A DNA stretch of 64,000 bases from Chryseolinea sp039930485 (lineage in GTDB: Bacteria; Bacteroidota; Bacteroidia; Cytophagales; Cyclobacteriaceae): the NCBI GenBank assembly GCA_039930485.1, contig JBDTTT010000003.1, positions 31,725 through 95,724 on the forward strand. The letters run 5' to 3'. The notes beneath the pieces were generated by a model. It did no database searches. It saw only the letters and a program-made list of their open reading frames with translations, and was not told where the DNA came from. Below are positions 34,091-43,180 of this stretch, piece by piece (the stretch's first letter is position 1; each line of letters begins with the position of its first letter). The position numbers were made by a program, and so were the translations under genes.

Positions 34091-35302
34091 TTGGAGCAAC
34101 AATACAAATATAAAGACACCAACCTCATTCTCTCCGAACCGAACAAGTTCAATTCAGCGAACTTACGTTCTGAGGAAATGATCATCAATCTGGGGCCACA
34201 GCATCCATCAACGCATGGTGTGCTTCGGTTGGAAGTTTTGATGGATGGAGAATTGGTACGTGATGTTGTTCCACATATTGGTTATCTCCATCGCTGTTTT
34301 GAAAAACATGCTGAGAGTCTTCCTTACAATCAGGTTATTCCATTTGTTGATCGCCTCGATTATGTGGCTTCGATGAACAACGAGCATGCCTATGCGATGG
34401 GTGTTGAAAAGATGTTGGGAATTTCAGAACAGATTCCAAAGCGTGTTGAATACGTTCGGGTGTTGGTTGCTGAATTGAATCGCATTGCTTCTCATTTCAT
34501 TTCGATTGGTACGTATGGAATGGACATAGGAGCGTTTACACCTTTCTTGTGGGTGATGCGTGATCGTGAGCATATCCTTCGCATGTTGGAGTGGGCATCC
34601 GGTGCGCGCTTGCTCTATAATTATATTTGGATTGGTGGTTTGTTCTATGATATACCTGTTGGTTTTGAAGATCGTTGTCGCGAGTTCATAGTGTATTTAA
34701 AACCCAAGTTGAAAGAACTGGAAGAGATTCTGATCAACAACAAAATTTTTGTTGAACGCACAGCAAATGTAGGTGTTCTTCCATTAGACCTTGCTATTAA
34801 CTGTGGAGTAACTGGTCCAATGTTGCGAGCATCGGGTTTGCGTTTCGATCTGCGTAAAGTCGATAGCTATTCTGTTTATCCAGAACTTGATTTTGATATT
34901 CCAATAGGTGAAGGCAAGATGGGTAAGGTAGGTGATTGCTGGGATCGTAACTACGTTCGCTTTCTTGAGCTTTATGAATCGTTAAAGATCATTGAGCAAT
35001 GTGTTGAGAAACTGACAGGCGAACATAAACGAAGTCGTGATTTTGATCCACAAGCATTGGTTCCAAAAAAGATCAGACCAAAGGCACAGGATTTTTATGT
35101 ACGTGCTGAAATACCAAAAGGTGAATTAGGATTCTTCTTTCGGGCTGATGGCAAAAGTGATATTGCTTTTCGATGCAAGTGCAGGTCGTGTAGTTTTTCA
35201 AACCTGTCTGTACTACCTGAAATATCGAAAGGTATTTTAGTTGCTGATCTCATTGCGATCGTAGGCTCACTTGATATTTTGATGGGTGAGGTAGATCGAT
35301 AG
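34091..35302 (+). CDS. nuoD: NADH-quinone oxidoreductase subunit D
   Basis: 403 residues, 49-kDa subunit that helps form the quinone site. Clear motifs are LGPQHPSTHGVLRLE near the start, HIGYLHRCFEKHAES, and the C-terminal SLDILMGEVDR. The TTG at 34091 keeps a family-like N-terminal extension; an ATG at 34178 (MIINLGPQ) is a shorter alternative. It is the last nuo gene here; the next gene is NAD(P)HX repair, so nuoE onward must lie elsewhere. Confidence 0.95.
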   Translation: MEQQYKYKDTNLILSEPNKFNSANLRSEEMIINLGPQHPSTHGVLRLEVLMDGELVRDVVPHIGYLHRCFEKHAESLPYNQVIPFVDRLDYVASMNNEHAYAMGVEKMLGISEQIPKRVEYVRVLVAELNRIASHFISIGTYGMDIGAFTPFLWVMRDREHILRMLEWASGARLLYNYIWIGGLFYDIPVGFEDRCREFIVYLKPKLKELEEILINNKIFVERTANVGVLPLDLAINCGVTGPMLRASGLRFDLRKVDSYSVYPELDFDIPIGEGKMGKVGDCWDRNYVRFLELYESLKIIEQCVEKLTGEHKRSRDFDPQALVPKKIRPKAQDFYVRAEIPKGELGFFFRADGKSDIAFRCKCRSCSFSNLSVLPEISKGILVADLIAIVGSLDILMGEVDR

Positions 35303-35354
35303 CTTAAAACTCTTTCTTTGAATTCAGTATACAAAATATAGGATCAACTAGATC

Positions 35355-36854
35355 ATGCCGAAAGTATTATCCGCTAAACAAATTAAAGAATTGGATGCTT
35401 ACACCATTCAACACGAACCTATTGCTTCAATCGATTTGATGGAGCGTGCGTGTCGAGCATTCGAATCTTGGTTTACGGAAAGGTTCGATGTTACACATCG
35501 CATTGGTATTGTCTGTGGAACAGGGAATAATGGTGGTGATGGATTAGGTATTGCGCGATTACTTTATGAATCCGGATATAATGTTCATGTTTGGATAGTC
35601 AAAGGTGATGCAACTGAATCAATTGATTTTAAAATTAACCAAGACCGACTTAGAAATAAGGTTGCTATAGCGGAGATAACACTGAAATGTGATCAGGATA
35701 TATTCTCCTCTTGTGATATTCTGATCGATGCCATCTTTGGTTCAGGATTATCGCGGGCTCCTGAAGGTTTGTATGCGAAGGCAATTGATTGTATCAATCA
35801 AACTAATGCTTTGAGAATTGCAGTAGATGTTCCATCGGGATTGATGATGGATAGATCTTCTGAAGGTTCAATTGTGAAAGCGCATCACACGGTTTCATTT
35901 CAATTACCTAAGCAGGCTTTTTTTCTTCCACAATGTTATCCCTTTGTTGGCACCTGGAGCGTTGTTCCAATCGGCTTGAATAAGGATTTTATAAAACAAG
36001 CATCAACACCCTATTCTTGTGTTTCATTAAAGGATGTAAAGAGAATACTAAAACCCAGACTTACGTTTGATCATAAGGGACGTTATGGACATGCATTAAT
36101 TATAGCTGGAAGTATTGGAAAAATAGGAGCATCAGTTTTAGCATCGCGTGCTTCGCTTCGTGCAGGATTAGGACTTTTAACAGTTCATATTCCAAAGTGC
36201 GGAAATACAATACTGCAAACAGCAGTTCCGGAGGCGATGGCTAGTATTGATAAGAATGAAGAGTTCTTAACATCGATTGAAAATACAGATCAATACTCTT
36301 CGATAGGTATTGGCCCCGGTCTTGGTCAACATCCGGAAACGGTAAAAGCATTTGCTTCTGTTTTAGCGCAATTCAAATTACCCATGGTTATTGATGCTGA
36401 TGCGTTAAACATTTTATCAGCGAATAAGGAGTTGATGAATCACATCCCACAAGGAAGTATTCTTACACCTCATCCAAAAGAATTTGAGCGATTGGTTGGA
36501 AGTTGGAAAGATGATTTTGAAAGATTAGAGAAGCAACAGCAACTGGCGAAGCAATTAAAATGTGTTGTTGTTTTAAAGGGAGCTTATTCATCGATCGCAT
36601 CACCAGAAGGAGATGTGTATTTTAACTCAACCGGAAATCCGGGAATGGCAACAGGTGGTAGTGGAGATGTTCTTACTGGAATTCTGACGGGTTTGTTAGC
36701 GCAACACTATTCTCCACTGGAAGCTGCGAAATTAGGTGCATACCTTCACGGACTTTCAGGCGATATGGCAGCTTATGAAAAAGGAGTGAATAGCTTAATC
36801 GCTTCCGATTTAATCGAGTTTCTTCCTGCTGCTTTTAAGAAGATCACTTCTTGA
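35355..36854 (+). CDS. nnr: Bifunctional NAD(P)HX epimerase / dehydratase
   Basis: 499 residues. N-terminal YjeF_N epimerase domain (about 1-210: IGIVCGTGNNGGDGLGIARLL, DAIFGSGLSR, VDVPSGLM) and C-terminal carbohydrate-kinase-like dehydratase domain (about 230-495: GHALIIAGS, IGIGPGLGQ, VIDADALNIL, TPHPKEFERL, GNPGMATGGSGDVLTG). It repairs hydrated NADH/NADPH, using ADP or ATP. It follows nuoD after 52 bp, a sensible context for cofactor repair. Confidence 0.95.
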   Translation: MPKVLSAKQIKELDAYTIQHEPIASIDLMERACRAFESWFTERFDVTHRIGIVCGTGNNGGDGLGIARLLYESGYNVHVWIVKGDATESIDFKINQDRLRNKVAIAEITLKCDQDIFSSCDILIDAIFGSGLSRAPEGLYAKAIDCINQTNALRIAVDVPSGLMMDRSSEGSIVKAHHTVSFQLPKQAFFLPQCYPFVGTWSVVPIGLNKDFIKQASTPYSCVSLKDVKRILKPRLTFDHKGRYGHALIIAGSIGKIGASVLASRASLRAGLGLLTVHIPKCGNTILQTAVPEAMASIDKNEEFLTSIENTDQYSSIGIGPGLGQHPETVKAFASVLAQFKLPMVIDADALNILSANKELMNHIPQGSILTPHPKEFERLVGSWKDDFERLEKQQQLAKQLKCVVVLKGAYSSIASPEGDVYFNSTGNPGMATGGSGDVLTGILTGLLAQHYSPLEAAKLGAYLHGLSGDMAAYEKGVNSLIASDLIEFLPAAFKKITS

Positions 36855-36876
36855 ACCTTAATAATTGAAAGGAAAG

Positions 36877-36907
36877 TTTGAATACCTGATTTCCCCATCT
36901 ACTTTTG
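36877..36907 (+). promoter_or_regulatory. Bacteroidota-type promoter of apt
   Basis: TTTG (36877-36880), 19 nt, TACTTTTG (36900-36907): full match to the consensus with canonical spacing. The start of transcription near 36911-36914 excludes ATG 36908 and supports ATG 36929. Confidence 0.7.
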
Positions 36908-36928
36908 ATGCAATCAATTTTGAATACT

Positions 36929-37459
36929 ATGCTGGCTGATGAAATAAAAAATGCAATCCGCGATGTGCAAGATTATCCGAAACCCGGAATTGTATTCAAA
37001 GACATCACACCCATTTTTGACGATCCTAAGTTGGTACGTAAAATAGTGAAAGCGCTGGCGGAAGAATATGGTGATCAGAAAATTGATGCCATTGCATCTG
37101 TTGAAGCACGTGGTTTTATTTTTGGTTCTGTTTTAGCAAATGAATTAGGTTGTAGGTTTCTACCTATTCGAAAAGCAGGAAAGCTTCCTTTTAAAACACG
37201 ATCTCAAACTTATGCATTGGAATACGGAACAGCTACCATTGAGATACATGATGACGCTGTTAAGCCCGGTTGGCGTGTGTTGGTGCATGATGATTTACTT
37301 GCTACAGGAGGAACAGCATCAGCCACAGCCGATTTGATAAAAAGCTTTGATGGTACATTGGCTGGGTTTTCATTTTTGGTTAATCTCAGTTTTTTACCCG
37401 GAGAGCAAAAGCTAATAGAGCGATTTAGTCTCAAACCTCATTATTTGGTGAGTTATTAA
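36929..37459 (+). CDS. apt: Adenine phosphoribosyltransferase
   Basis: 176 residues, the usual length. It salvages adenine to AMP using PRPP. N-terminal IRDVQDYPKPGIVFKDITP, SVEARGFIFGSVLA, the hood segment FLPIRKAGKLPF, and the PRPP loop VLVHDDLLATGGTASAT are all present. Start chosen from the promoter and from family alignment (LADEIKNAIRDV). Followed after 29 bp by the Lon-N protein. Confidence 0.95.
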   Translation: MLADEIKNAIRDVQDYPKPGIVFKDITPIFDDPKLVRKIVKALAEEYGDQKIDAIASVEARGFIFGSVLANELGCRFLPIRKAGKLPFKTRSQTYALEYGTATIEIHDDAVKPGWRVLVHDDLLATGGTASATADLIKSFDGTLAGFSFLVNLSFLPGEQKLIERFSLKPHYLVSY

Positions 37460-37488
37460 CTTTCTTGTTTTTGTATTGTTAACTAAGT

Positions 37489-38076
37489 ATGGCAGATGTA
37501 ATTCATATACCCATGTTCCCACTTGGCATTTTGCCTTTACCTGGCGAACTGGTTCCACTTCATATTTTCGAACCGCGCTATAAACAACTTTTGCACGATG
37601 CCGAGACAGAGGATATTCGTTTTGGGATTTATTTTAGCCATGAGGTAAACACAGAGAAGATTGGGTCCTTAATGAAACTGGAAACGGTAATTAAAAGATA
37701 TACAGAGGGAGAAGCTGATATTATCGTAAAGTGCCAGGACGTTTTTTCGATGGGATTGCTATTGCGTACATATAAAGACAAGATGTATCCAGGTGCTGAT
37801 GTTCGTCTGTGGAACGTAGACGATCAGATTTTCCCCGATCAACCGTTACTTCAACCCTTTCAGGATTATTTAAAGCTTAGAAATATAAAACCACATGAAT
37901 CTCACTTTACACTTTACGATGTGGCAGCTGAGCTTAGTCTTGATGTAAGTGATCGCTATAAATTCTTAACGCTCTCCCCCGACAAGCGTGAGGCATTTTT
38001 GATGAACCATGTCCGTTTTCAAACACATGTGTTACAACAAGAAGATAAAAGCAAGGATGTTTTTCATCTCAATTGA
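37489..38076 (+). CDS. Lon protease N-terminal (substrate-binding) domain protein
   Basis: 195 residues consisting of the LON_substr_bdg domain only: IPMFPLGILPLPGELVPLHI, FEPRYKQLL, and FGIYF. No ATPase or protease domain. Free-standing Lon-N proteins of this kind are common in Bacteroidota and their role is unproven; a substrate-binding or adaptor role is an inference from the domain. Confidence 0.88.
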   Translation: MADVIHIPMFPLGILPLPGELVPLHIFEPRYKQLLHDAETEDIRFGIYFSHEVNTEKIGSLMKLETVIKRYTEGEADIIVKCQDVFSMGLLLRTYKDKMYPGADVRLWNVDDQIFPDQPLLQPFQDYLKLRNIKPHESHFTLYDVAAELSLDVSDRYKFLTLSPDKREAFLMNHVRFQTHVLQQEDKSKDVFHLN

Positions 38077-38288
38077 TTTAAAAATTATTTTTTTATTTTG
38101 CAACCAACGCAATGAATAATCGTTGATTCAATCTTTTTAGTAAAAAGTGAATCTTATTTTCATTGACTCACGTTTCATGCGACCTCCTTCATTTTTTTAT
38201 GGTAACGATTTAGTTAACATAAATTAACGTTTGCGCTGCAACTTTCACAACGAGTCGGCCGTCTTATCGCTAAACAAATAAAAGCTTT

Positions 38289-38867
38289 ATGAAAAAGACC
38301 CTCTCAATTTTTGTTGTACTCATTGCGATCAGCAGTGTAGTAAGTGCGCGCAGAATGGATAAGCCAGAAGAAGCGTCCTCTATGGCAGTTACTAAAAGTG
38401 GTTCCTTAGTGAAACTATTTTATAAAGGAGTAAAGGATTGTAATGTAAAAGTGACCATTACAAACGCAGCGAATCAAATTGTATTTGAAGAGACGATCAA
38501 ACATGTTGACGGATTTATGCGGCCCTACAATTTTTCAGAACTTCCAGAAGGAGATTATACTATCAAATTAGTTGATCACCTCGGGAAGAAAATTGAAAAA
38601 GTAAGTTATCGCAATGGAAAGATAGAGAGACTTGCTAACCTCATTCGGATATCCAGTAGAGAAGATAAGTATTTGCTTACCATCTCGAACAAAGGAAAAG
38701 ACACATTTGGTGTGAATATATATGATGATAAAGGTGATTTGCTATATACACATTCAGAAGAAGCGGATGGTGACTTCGCAAAGGTTTATGACCTGTCGAA
38801 AGTTTCTGAAAATTTTTCATTTGTGATTACCGATAAATCAGGGAATACGAAGCAGATTCAGTATTAA
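38289..38867 (+). CDS. Secreted beta-sandwich protein, tandem paralogue 1
   Basis: 192 residues with a signal peptide (MKKTLSIFVVLIAISSVVSA) and two Ig-like/sorting-domain-like beta repeats (VKVTITNAANQIVFEETI, DGFMRPYNFSELPEGDYTIKL, then GVNIYDDKGDLLYTHSEEAD and FVITDKSGNTKQIQY). The repeats resemble T9SS C-terminal sorting-type beta modules, but the classical C-terminal basic tail is missing. Its paralogue at 39256 has the same layout. Confidence 0.75.
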   Translation: MKKTLSIFVVLIAISSVVSARRMDKPEEASSMAVTKSGSLVKLFYKGVKDCNVKVTITNAANQIVFEETIKHVDGFMRPYNFSELPEGDYTIKLVDHLGKKIEKVSYRNGKIERLANLIRISSREDKYLLTISNKGKDTFGVNIYDDKGDLLYTHSEEADGDFAKVYDLSKVSENFSFVITDKSGNTKQIQY

Positions 38868-39255
38868 ATTCGGAAAGTCTTTACCCGACAGACTTTCAAA
38901 AAGCAACTTGGTTAACCAAGTTGCTTTTTGTTTTTTATATGGACTGAATTGAGAAATAAAATTGTAAAGCTTGATTCAATATCAATTAAATGCTTGTGGG
39001 CCATCGCTTATTCAAGGCTTTCAATGCTAATGGAAAGACTATTCTGCATTTGCATAGTATCAAATTGCAAACGTTGTACTAAATTTTCTCTGGTCAGAAT
39101 GCGATTGCACCTCCCATCTAGTAACAAATATTCGCTTTTTGTTTGCAAAGTTTTCCGCAAACGATTTTTAGATGAATCAATATGGTTTCCTTACAACTTT
39201 CGGCCCCGAGACATCTGGTTACCGTTCTTTGTATCATAAACAAAACGAAAAACAT
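38868..39255. other. Intergenic region between the two secreted paralogues
   Basis: 388 bp. It begins with a perfect terminator hairpin (38898-38929). An open frame here on the plus strand (38928-39171) has no protein-like composition and is not called. A CAACTTTC ... CGAG element (39194-39210) resembles one upstream of the first paralogue (38239-38254). Confidence 0.5.
38898..38929. terminator. Perfect 14-bp hairpin terminator
   Basis: AAAAAGCAACTTGG and CCAAGTTGCTTTTT with a TTAA loop, followed by GTTTTTT. Works on both strands in principle. Confidence 0.85.
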
Positions 39256-39837
39256 ATGAAAACAAAATCCCTTTTAATCGCAGCTCTGGTAGCAGTAAGT
39301 GCTACTGTATCAGCATTCGCAAAAGAAGAGCCAACAAAAACTGGCTTAGCAATCGTACCTGTTAAAGGATCTCAAACTTTTAAAGTAATCTATAAAAGTG
39401 AGAACACAGGATCCACTAAAGTGAACATCTATAATGCAGAATCGAAAGTGATTTTCACGGAATCCGTTTCAAATACTGGTGGTTTTATTTTACCATTAAA
39501 TTTCGCAGGTCTTACAGCAGGCGAATATACTATTGAGTTGATTGATGCAACTGGAACAAAAACTGAAAAAGTAAATTTTCAACCAGCCACTAAATCTGAG
39601 TTGAATGTACACGTAGCAAAAATGAGTGAAGCTGGTAAATTTTTATTGGCATTTTCAAACTCAAAGAAAGAAGTGCTTACCGTTAAGATTTATGATGGCC
39701 TCAATAACTTAGTTTACAATGAAACAAAAGAATTGAATGGCGACTTCGCACAAGTATATTCTTTGAAAAATGCTTCTTCTTCTTACACATTCGAGGTGTC
39801 TGATAACGCAGGTAACACAAAATCAGTAACATTCTAA
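39256..39837 (+). CDS. Secreted beta-sandwich protein, tandem paralogue 2
   Basis: 193 residues with a signal peptide (SLLIAALVAVSATVSAFA) and the same two beta repeats as paralogue 1 (VNIYNAESKVIFTESVSNTG, GGFILPLNFAGLTAGEYTIE, VKIYDGLNNLVYNE, FEVSDNAGNTKSVTF). The two proteins look like a gene duplication. The ATG at 39256 begins the signal peptide; in-frame codons upstream to 39172 are not protein-like. Confidence 0.75.
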   Translation: MKTKSLLIAALVAVSATVSAFAKEEPTKTGLAIVPVKGSQTFKVIYKSENTGSTKVNIYNAESKVIFTESVSNTGGFILPLNFAGLTAGEYTIELIDATGTKTEKVNFQPATKSELNVHVAKMSEAGKFLLAFSNSKKEVLTVKIYDGLNNLVYNETKELNGDFAQVYSLKNASSSYTFEVSDNAGNTKSVTF

Positions 39838-39857
39838 TTGAGAGATTTCTCTCTCAA

Positions 39858-39887
39858 AAAAAAGCCTGGGGTAACCCGGGCTTTTTT
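39858..39887 (+). terminator. Intrinsic terminator
   Basis: AAAAAAGCCTGGG, GTAA loop, CCCGGGCTTTTTT with one wobble pair. Confidence 0.85.
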
Positions 39888-40075
39888 GTTTTCAATTATC
39901 TGATATAAATCAGGGCTACAGGCGATCATTATCAGAATCGTTCCGCATAGATCATCGCAGTTTTGTTTCGCTGACAGGTTTGTAAATGGCACTCGATACT
40001 GAGCTTAAAACCCGTTTTTAATTCTGGCTCAATTCGTTATTTTTACTTTCATCAAAAAATGAAACTAATAATCTT

Positions 40076-40927
40076 ATGAAAAAAATACTCGTTCCGATTG
40101 ATTTCTCAAAGCCGTCATTATTAGCGGCTGAAACAGCTGCCGATATTGCACGTAAAGCAGGTGCTGAATTGATCCTACTTCATGTTGTTGAAGAGGCAAC
40201 CGGAAACTCTATTAATATTGAAGGTCAAGTGACTGAAGGTGGTGATTGGGAGGAGCGCCTTTTTACTATGAAGTTAATTGAGAAGGCTAAAAAACAATTG
40301 GCCAAAGTTATGGAGAATTCAAAATTTGAAGGTATTAAAGTTCGTACTGAACTTCGCTTAGGTTCTCCCTATCATGGCATGAATGCTATGGTTACAGAAC
40401 GCAAGGTAGATTTGGTTGTGATGGGCACAGCGGGCCACTCTGATTTGGAGCACATGATTATCGGATCAAATACAGAGAAAGTAGTTCGAATGTCGCATTG
40501 CCCCGTGTTGACGCTACACAACAAGCCATCAGGTAAGGATTTTAAAGATATTGTATATGCCACTTCTATGAGTAAGGATGAAGAGGTGTTCTCTAAAATT
40601 GTGAGAAGGACACAAGAGCTTTATAATTCGACAGTTCACCTTGTTCGCATAAATACTCCAGGCAATTTTCAGCGTGATGCTATTGTAAAGAAGTATATGT
40701 TGGAATTTGCCAAAAAACTTCAACTTAAAAATTATACAATCAATGTATTTAATGATGTAACAGAAGAGGAAGGTATTATCTACTTCGCTGAGAGCATAAA
40801 TGCAGATTTAATTGCCATGGCTACCCATGGTAGAACAGGATTTGCGCATGTATTAGCAGGAAGCATTGCGGAGGATGTTGTTCGCCACTCCAAACGACCG
40901 GTTCTTACTTTTGTAACGAAGAAATAG
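40076..40927 (+). CDS. Universal stress protein with two Usp domains
   Basis: 283 residues made of two tandem UspA domains. The first has ILVPIDFSKPSLLAAETAA and the nucleotide-binding motif VMGTAGHSDLEHMIIGSNTEKVV. The second, weaker at its start, ends with AMATHGRTGFAHVLAGSIAEDVV. Cytoplasmic, probably ATP-binding, linked to stress or slow growth by family. Monocistronic, with its own terminator. Confidence 0.93.
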   Translation: MKKILVPIDFSKPSLLAAETAADIARKAGAELILLHVVEEATGNSINIEGQVTEGGDWEERLFTMKLIEKAKKQLAKVMENSKFEGIKVRTELRLGSPYHGMNAMVTERKVDLVVMGTAGHSDLEHMIIGSNTEKVVRMSHCPVLTLHNKPSGKDFKDIVYATSMSKDEEVFSKIVRRTQELYNSTVHLVRINTPGNFQRDAIVKKYMLEFAKKLQLKNYTINVFNDVTEEEGIIYFAESINADLIAMATHGRTGFAHVLAGSIAEDVVRHSKRPVLTFVTKK

Positions 40928-40938
40928 AATTTGATCTT

Positions 40939-40982
40939 AATAAAAAGAGAAGGCTGCACTTGAGCAGCCTTCTCTTTTTATT
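40939..40982. terminator. Bidirectional terminator between convergent genes
   Basis: Perfect 19-bp inverted repeat (40939-40957 and 40964-40982) with an ACTTGA loop. The A/T ends give a T run for both strands, ending the Usp gene and the leftward gene at 41005. Confidence 0.9.
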
Positions 40983-41004
40983 TTGAAATAACCCATCCAG
41001 ATTA

Positions 41005-41274
41005 TTAAGGCTGCTTCTTCGTAAAAGCCGCCTTAAATGCATTGCTTAATTCATCGCCCGCTTTTTTCAAGCTATCCTCTACTTCTTTCCAGCGCTCTTT
41101 ATTCTCGGCTTCCTTTTTTAGTTTTTCGGCAGAAATCTTAAGCTCTTCATATTTTAACTGAAATTCCTTCTGTAGTCTTTCACCAGCCTCTCCCAATTCT
41201 TCCATAAATCCATCTACCTTCTTGCCAAAACCTTTAAAGGCCTTTTCTGCCTTTCCTTCATCATTTGTTTCCAT
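41005..41274 (-). CDS. Small charged helical protein
   Basis: 89 residues, almost entirely charged amphipathic helix (GKKVDGFMEELGEAGERLQ, then KLKKEAENKERWKEVEDSLK), likely coiled coil. No signal peptide. Resembles other small coiled-coil proteins of Bacteroidota without a known role. Divergent from the 227-residue gene, sharing a 43-bp spacer. Confidence 0.65.
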   Translation of the reverse strand: METNDEGKAEKAFKGFGKKVDGFMEELGEAGERLQKEFQLKYEELKISAEKLKKEAENKERWKEVEDSLKKAGDELSNAFKAAFTKKQP

Positions 41275-41317
41275 ACTCGCTTAATTTTTTACAATTTACT
41301 AAGCTAAAATAAGAAAT

Positions 41318-42001
41318 ATGGGCGAAGAAGACCAATTGGACTATTTGCAAAGGTTGCTAGAGAGTAAATCAACTGCGAAGCAGATTACCTATAAAAATCT
41401 GCTTGTGGCTTTTCAGATACTATTAAAAGAATCAAAGCGCATTGTTGACGAACTGAAGAAGAAAATAAAGCCTGGCGATGAAGATGTTACGGTAGAATTT
41501 AAGTCAATCAATGAACATGAATTTCAGGTAAAGCTGGCAGGCGACCTTTTGGTTTTTGTGCTTCATACCAACATAGTAACGCTGCATGAAAGTCATACAG
41601 TAATGCAAGAGCCGTACATTAAAGAGAATGAATTGAACCGATATTTTGGTCAGATCATGATTTATAATTTTATGTCTGATTCGCTTAAGTTCAATCGCAT
41701 AAATGATCCCGGCTACCTTCTTGCGCGCATCCTGATAAATCATGAAAATAGATTTGTGGCAGAAGGAGAAGGACAACTTGCTACTTTGTTTGCAAAAATT
41801 TCGGAAGCAGCAATCTCAGAACAGGAATTAAATATAATGGTGAAATTATCCTTATTAACCGCCATCGAAAATGATTTAATGGCCCCACCTTTTCCAGATG
41901 TTCGGTTTATTACGCTCTATCAGAAACTAGAGAAAACGCAGGAGCTTGGTGGTGGCCAGAAAATCGGATTCCGGATGAGCCATCAAACCAAAATTGAATA
42001 A
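41318..42001 (+). CDS. Conserved hypothetical protein
   Basis: 227 residues, cytoplasmic, no recognised domain. Helical N-terminus with a short coiled coil (FQILLKESKRIVDELKKKI), then a mixed alpha/beta body (FQVKLAGDLLVFVLHTNIV). Probably lineage-restricted. The short divergent spacer to the small helical gene suggests shared regulation. Confidence 0.7.
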   Translation: MGEEDQLDYLQRLLESKSTAKQITYKNLLVAFQILLKESKRIVDELKKKIKPGDEDVTVEFKSINEHEFQVKLAGDLLVFVLHTNIVTLHESHTVMQEPYIKENELNRYFGQIMIYNFMSDSLKFNRINDPGYLLARILINHENRFVAEGEGQLATLFAKISEAAISEQELNIMVKLSLLTAIENDLMAPPFPDVRFITLYQKLEKTQELGGGQKIGFRMSHQTKIE

Positions 42002-42073
42002 AATGGATGATTTAAATGTTTATAATAAATAAAAGAAATTGTTGAAGTACCATCATCCATTTTCTAAAAACAT

Positions 42074-42081
42074 TAACTTTG
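42074..42081 (+). promoter_or_regulatory. -7 box TAACTTTG upstream of the lipoprotein-cmk pair
   Basis: Exact TAnnTTTG match, 27 nt before the proposed TTG at 42109. No -33 partner at 19-22 nt. Confidence 0.4.
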
Positions 42082-42108
42082 ATTACCAACATTAACTCGA
42101 ATTACCTT

Positions 42109-42237
42109 TTGAAAATACATCGCTTCTTTCTTCTTTTATGTGTTGTGCTGGTACTGGGATGCAGCTCGCACAAGCATCATAAAAACAAAAAATTAAAACC
42201 AGGCAAACCAATTCCCTGTCCTTTAAAAGACTGCTGA
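42109..42237 (+). CDS. Small lipoprotein, 42 residues
   Basis: Starts at TTG 42109: a signal peptide with lipobox (KIHRFFLLLCVVLVLGC) and the lipid-acceptor Cys18, then a short basic tail rich in Lys and His (SSHKHHKNKKLKPGKPIP) ending in CPLKDC. The stop TGA overlaps the cmk ATG by one base (TGATG), so the two are translationally coupled. The lipobox argues for a real gene although it is very short and uses TTG. Function unknown. Confidence 0.55.
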   Translation: MKIHRFFLLLCVVLVLGCSSHKHHKNKKLKPGKPIPCPLKDC

Positions 42238-42926
42238 TGAACCTTCGTAAAATTGTGATCGCCATTGATGGGTATTCGGCCTGCGGCAAAAGCACAACGG
42301 CAAAAGAAGTAGCCAATATTCTGGGTTATCGCTACATTGATTCGGGTGCTATGTATCGTGCTGTGACGCTTTACTTTTTAGACCATCACATATCACTCAC
42401 CAATCCAAAAGAAATTGCAAGAGCATTGCAACAAATTCATGTTTCATTTAAGATCAATCCAAAAAAAAAGTCAGAAACATATCTTAATGGATTGAATGTA
42501 GAAAAAGCAATTCGAAAGATGCGCGTCTCCGAAATCGTGAGTGAAGTAAGCACAATTAAAGAGGTTCGAACAGCACTTGTTGAACAACAACGAAGAATGG
42601 GCAAAGAGAAAGGTATTGTGATGGATGGACGCGATATCGGGACAATTGTGTTTCCGAAAGCCGAACTCAAATTATTTATGAATGCCGATATTCTTATTCG
42701 TGCTTTTAGAAGACAGAAAGAACTGTTGGATCGGGATCAGCTTGTTGATTTAGATGATGTCATAGAAAATATTTTGCACCGCGATCAGATTGATACTACT
42801 CGAAAAGAAAGTCCCCTCAAGCAGGCAGAAGATGCTCTGGTAATCGACACAACTCATATTGCCATTGATGAACAGGTGGATGAAGTAGTACGCATGGCAT
42901 TGGCAAAGATTATTCGTGCCAACTAG
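42237..42926 (+). CDS. cmk: Cytidylate kinase
   Basis: 229 residues. It phosphorylates CMP/dCMP with ATP. P-loop IDGYSACGKSTTAKEVA, DSGAMYRAVTLYFL, the MDGRDIGTIVFP motif and the LID/Arg region (RREL-type KELLDRDQ) are visible. Start at 42237 overlaps the lipoprotein stop by one base. Confidence 0.95.
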   Translation: MNLRKIVIAIDGYSACGKSTTAKEVANILGYRYIDSGAMYRAVTLYFLDHHISLTNPKEIARALQQIHVSFKINPKKKSETYLNGLNVEKAIRKMRVSEIVSEVSTIKEVRTALVEQQRRMGKEKGIVMDGRDIGTIVFPKAELKLFMNADILIRAFRRQKELLDRDQLVDLDDVIENILHRDQIDTTRKESPLKQAEDALVIDTTHIAIDEQVDEVVRMALAKIIRAN

Positions 42927-43180
42927 TCTCTTCCTGTAGGAAATTCAGCTTCATGCAATTGATCTATGCGTATTGGCATTGTTCAATGAGTAAATAATAA
43001 ATAACCAGTATCCTAACCGGAAATAGGTATTATCTTTATACCTGTAATATCAATGTTCCGGAATCTTCAACATTCTGAAATTCTCCTGCGTGAAGGTAAA
43101 TCCTTCGGAGAAATGAAGTTTTCGAAAACAACTTTCTTAAAACGTAAATTGCATATTATCGACTTCTGATTTTTACTAAA
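42927..43180. other. Intergenic, structured leader candidate
   Basis: 254 bp without a gene. It contains a nested hairpin at 43081-43112 (TTCTCC ... GAAGG-TAAAT-CCTTC ... GGAGAA) and a smaller one, AGGTAT ... ATACCT, at 43025-43043. Position about 70 nt before the DUF502 gene. Significance unclear. Confidence 0.35.

Noticed and set aside
38928..39239. Plus-strand open frame of 103 codons between the two secreted paralogues
   Set aside because: Unusual amino-acid composition, no recognisable domain, and it begins inside a terminator. The spacer is better read as non-coding.
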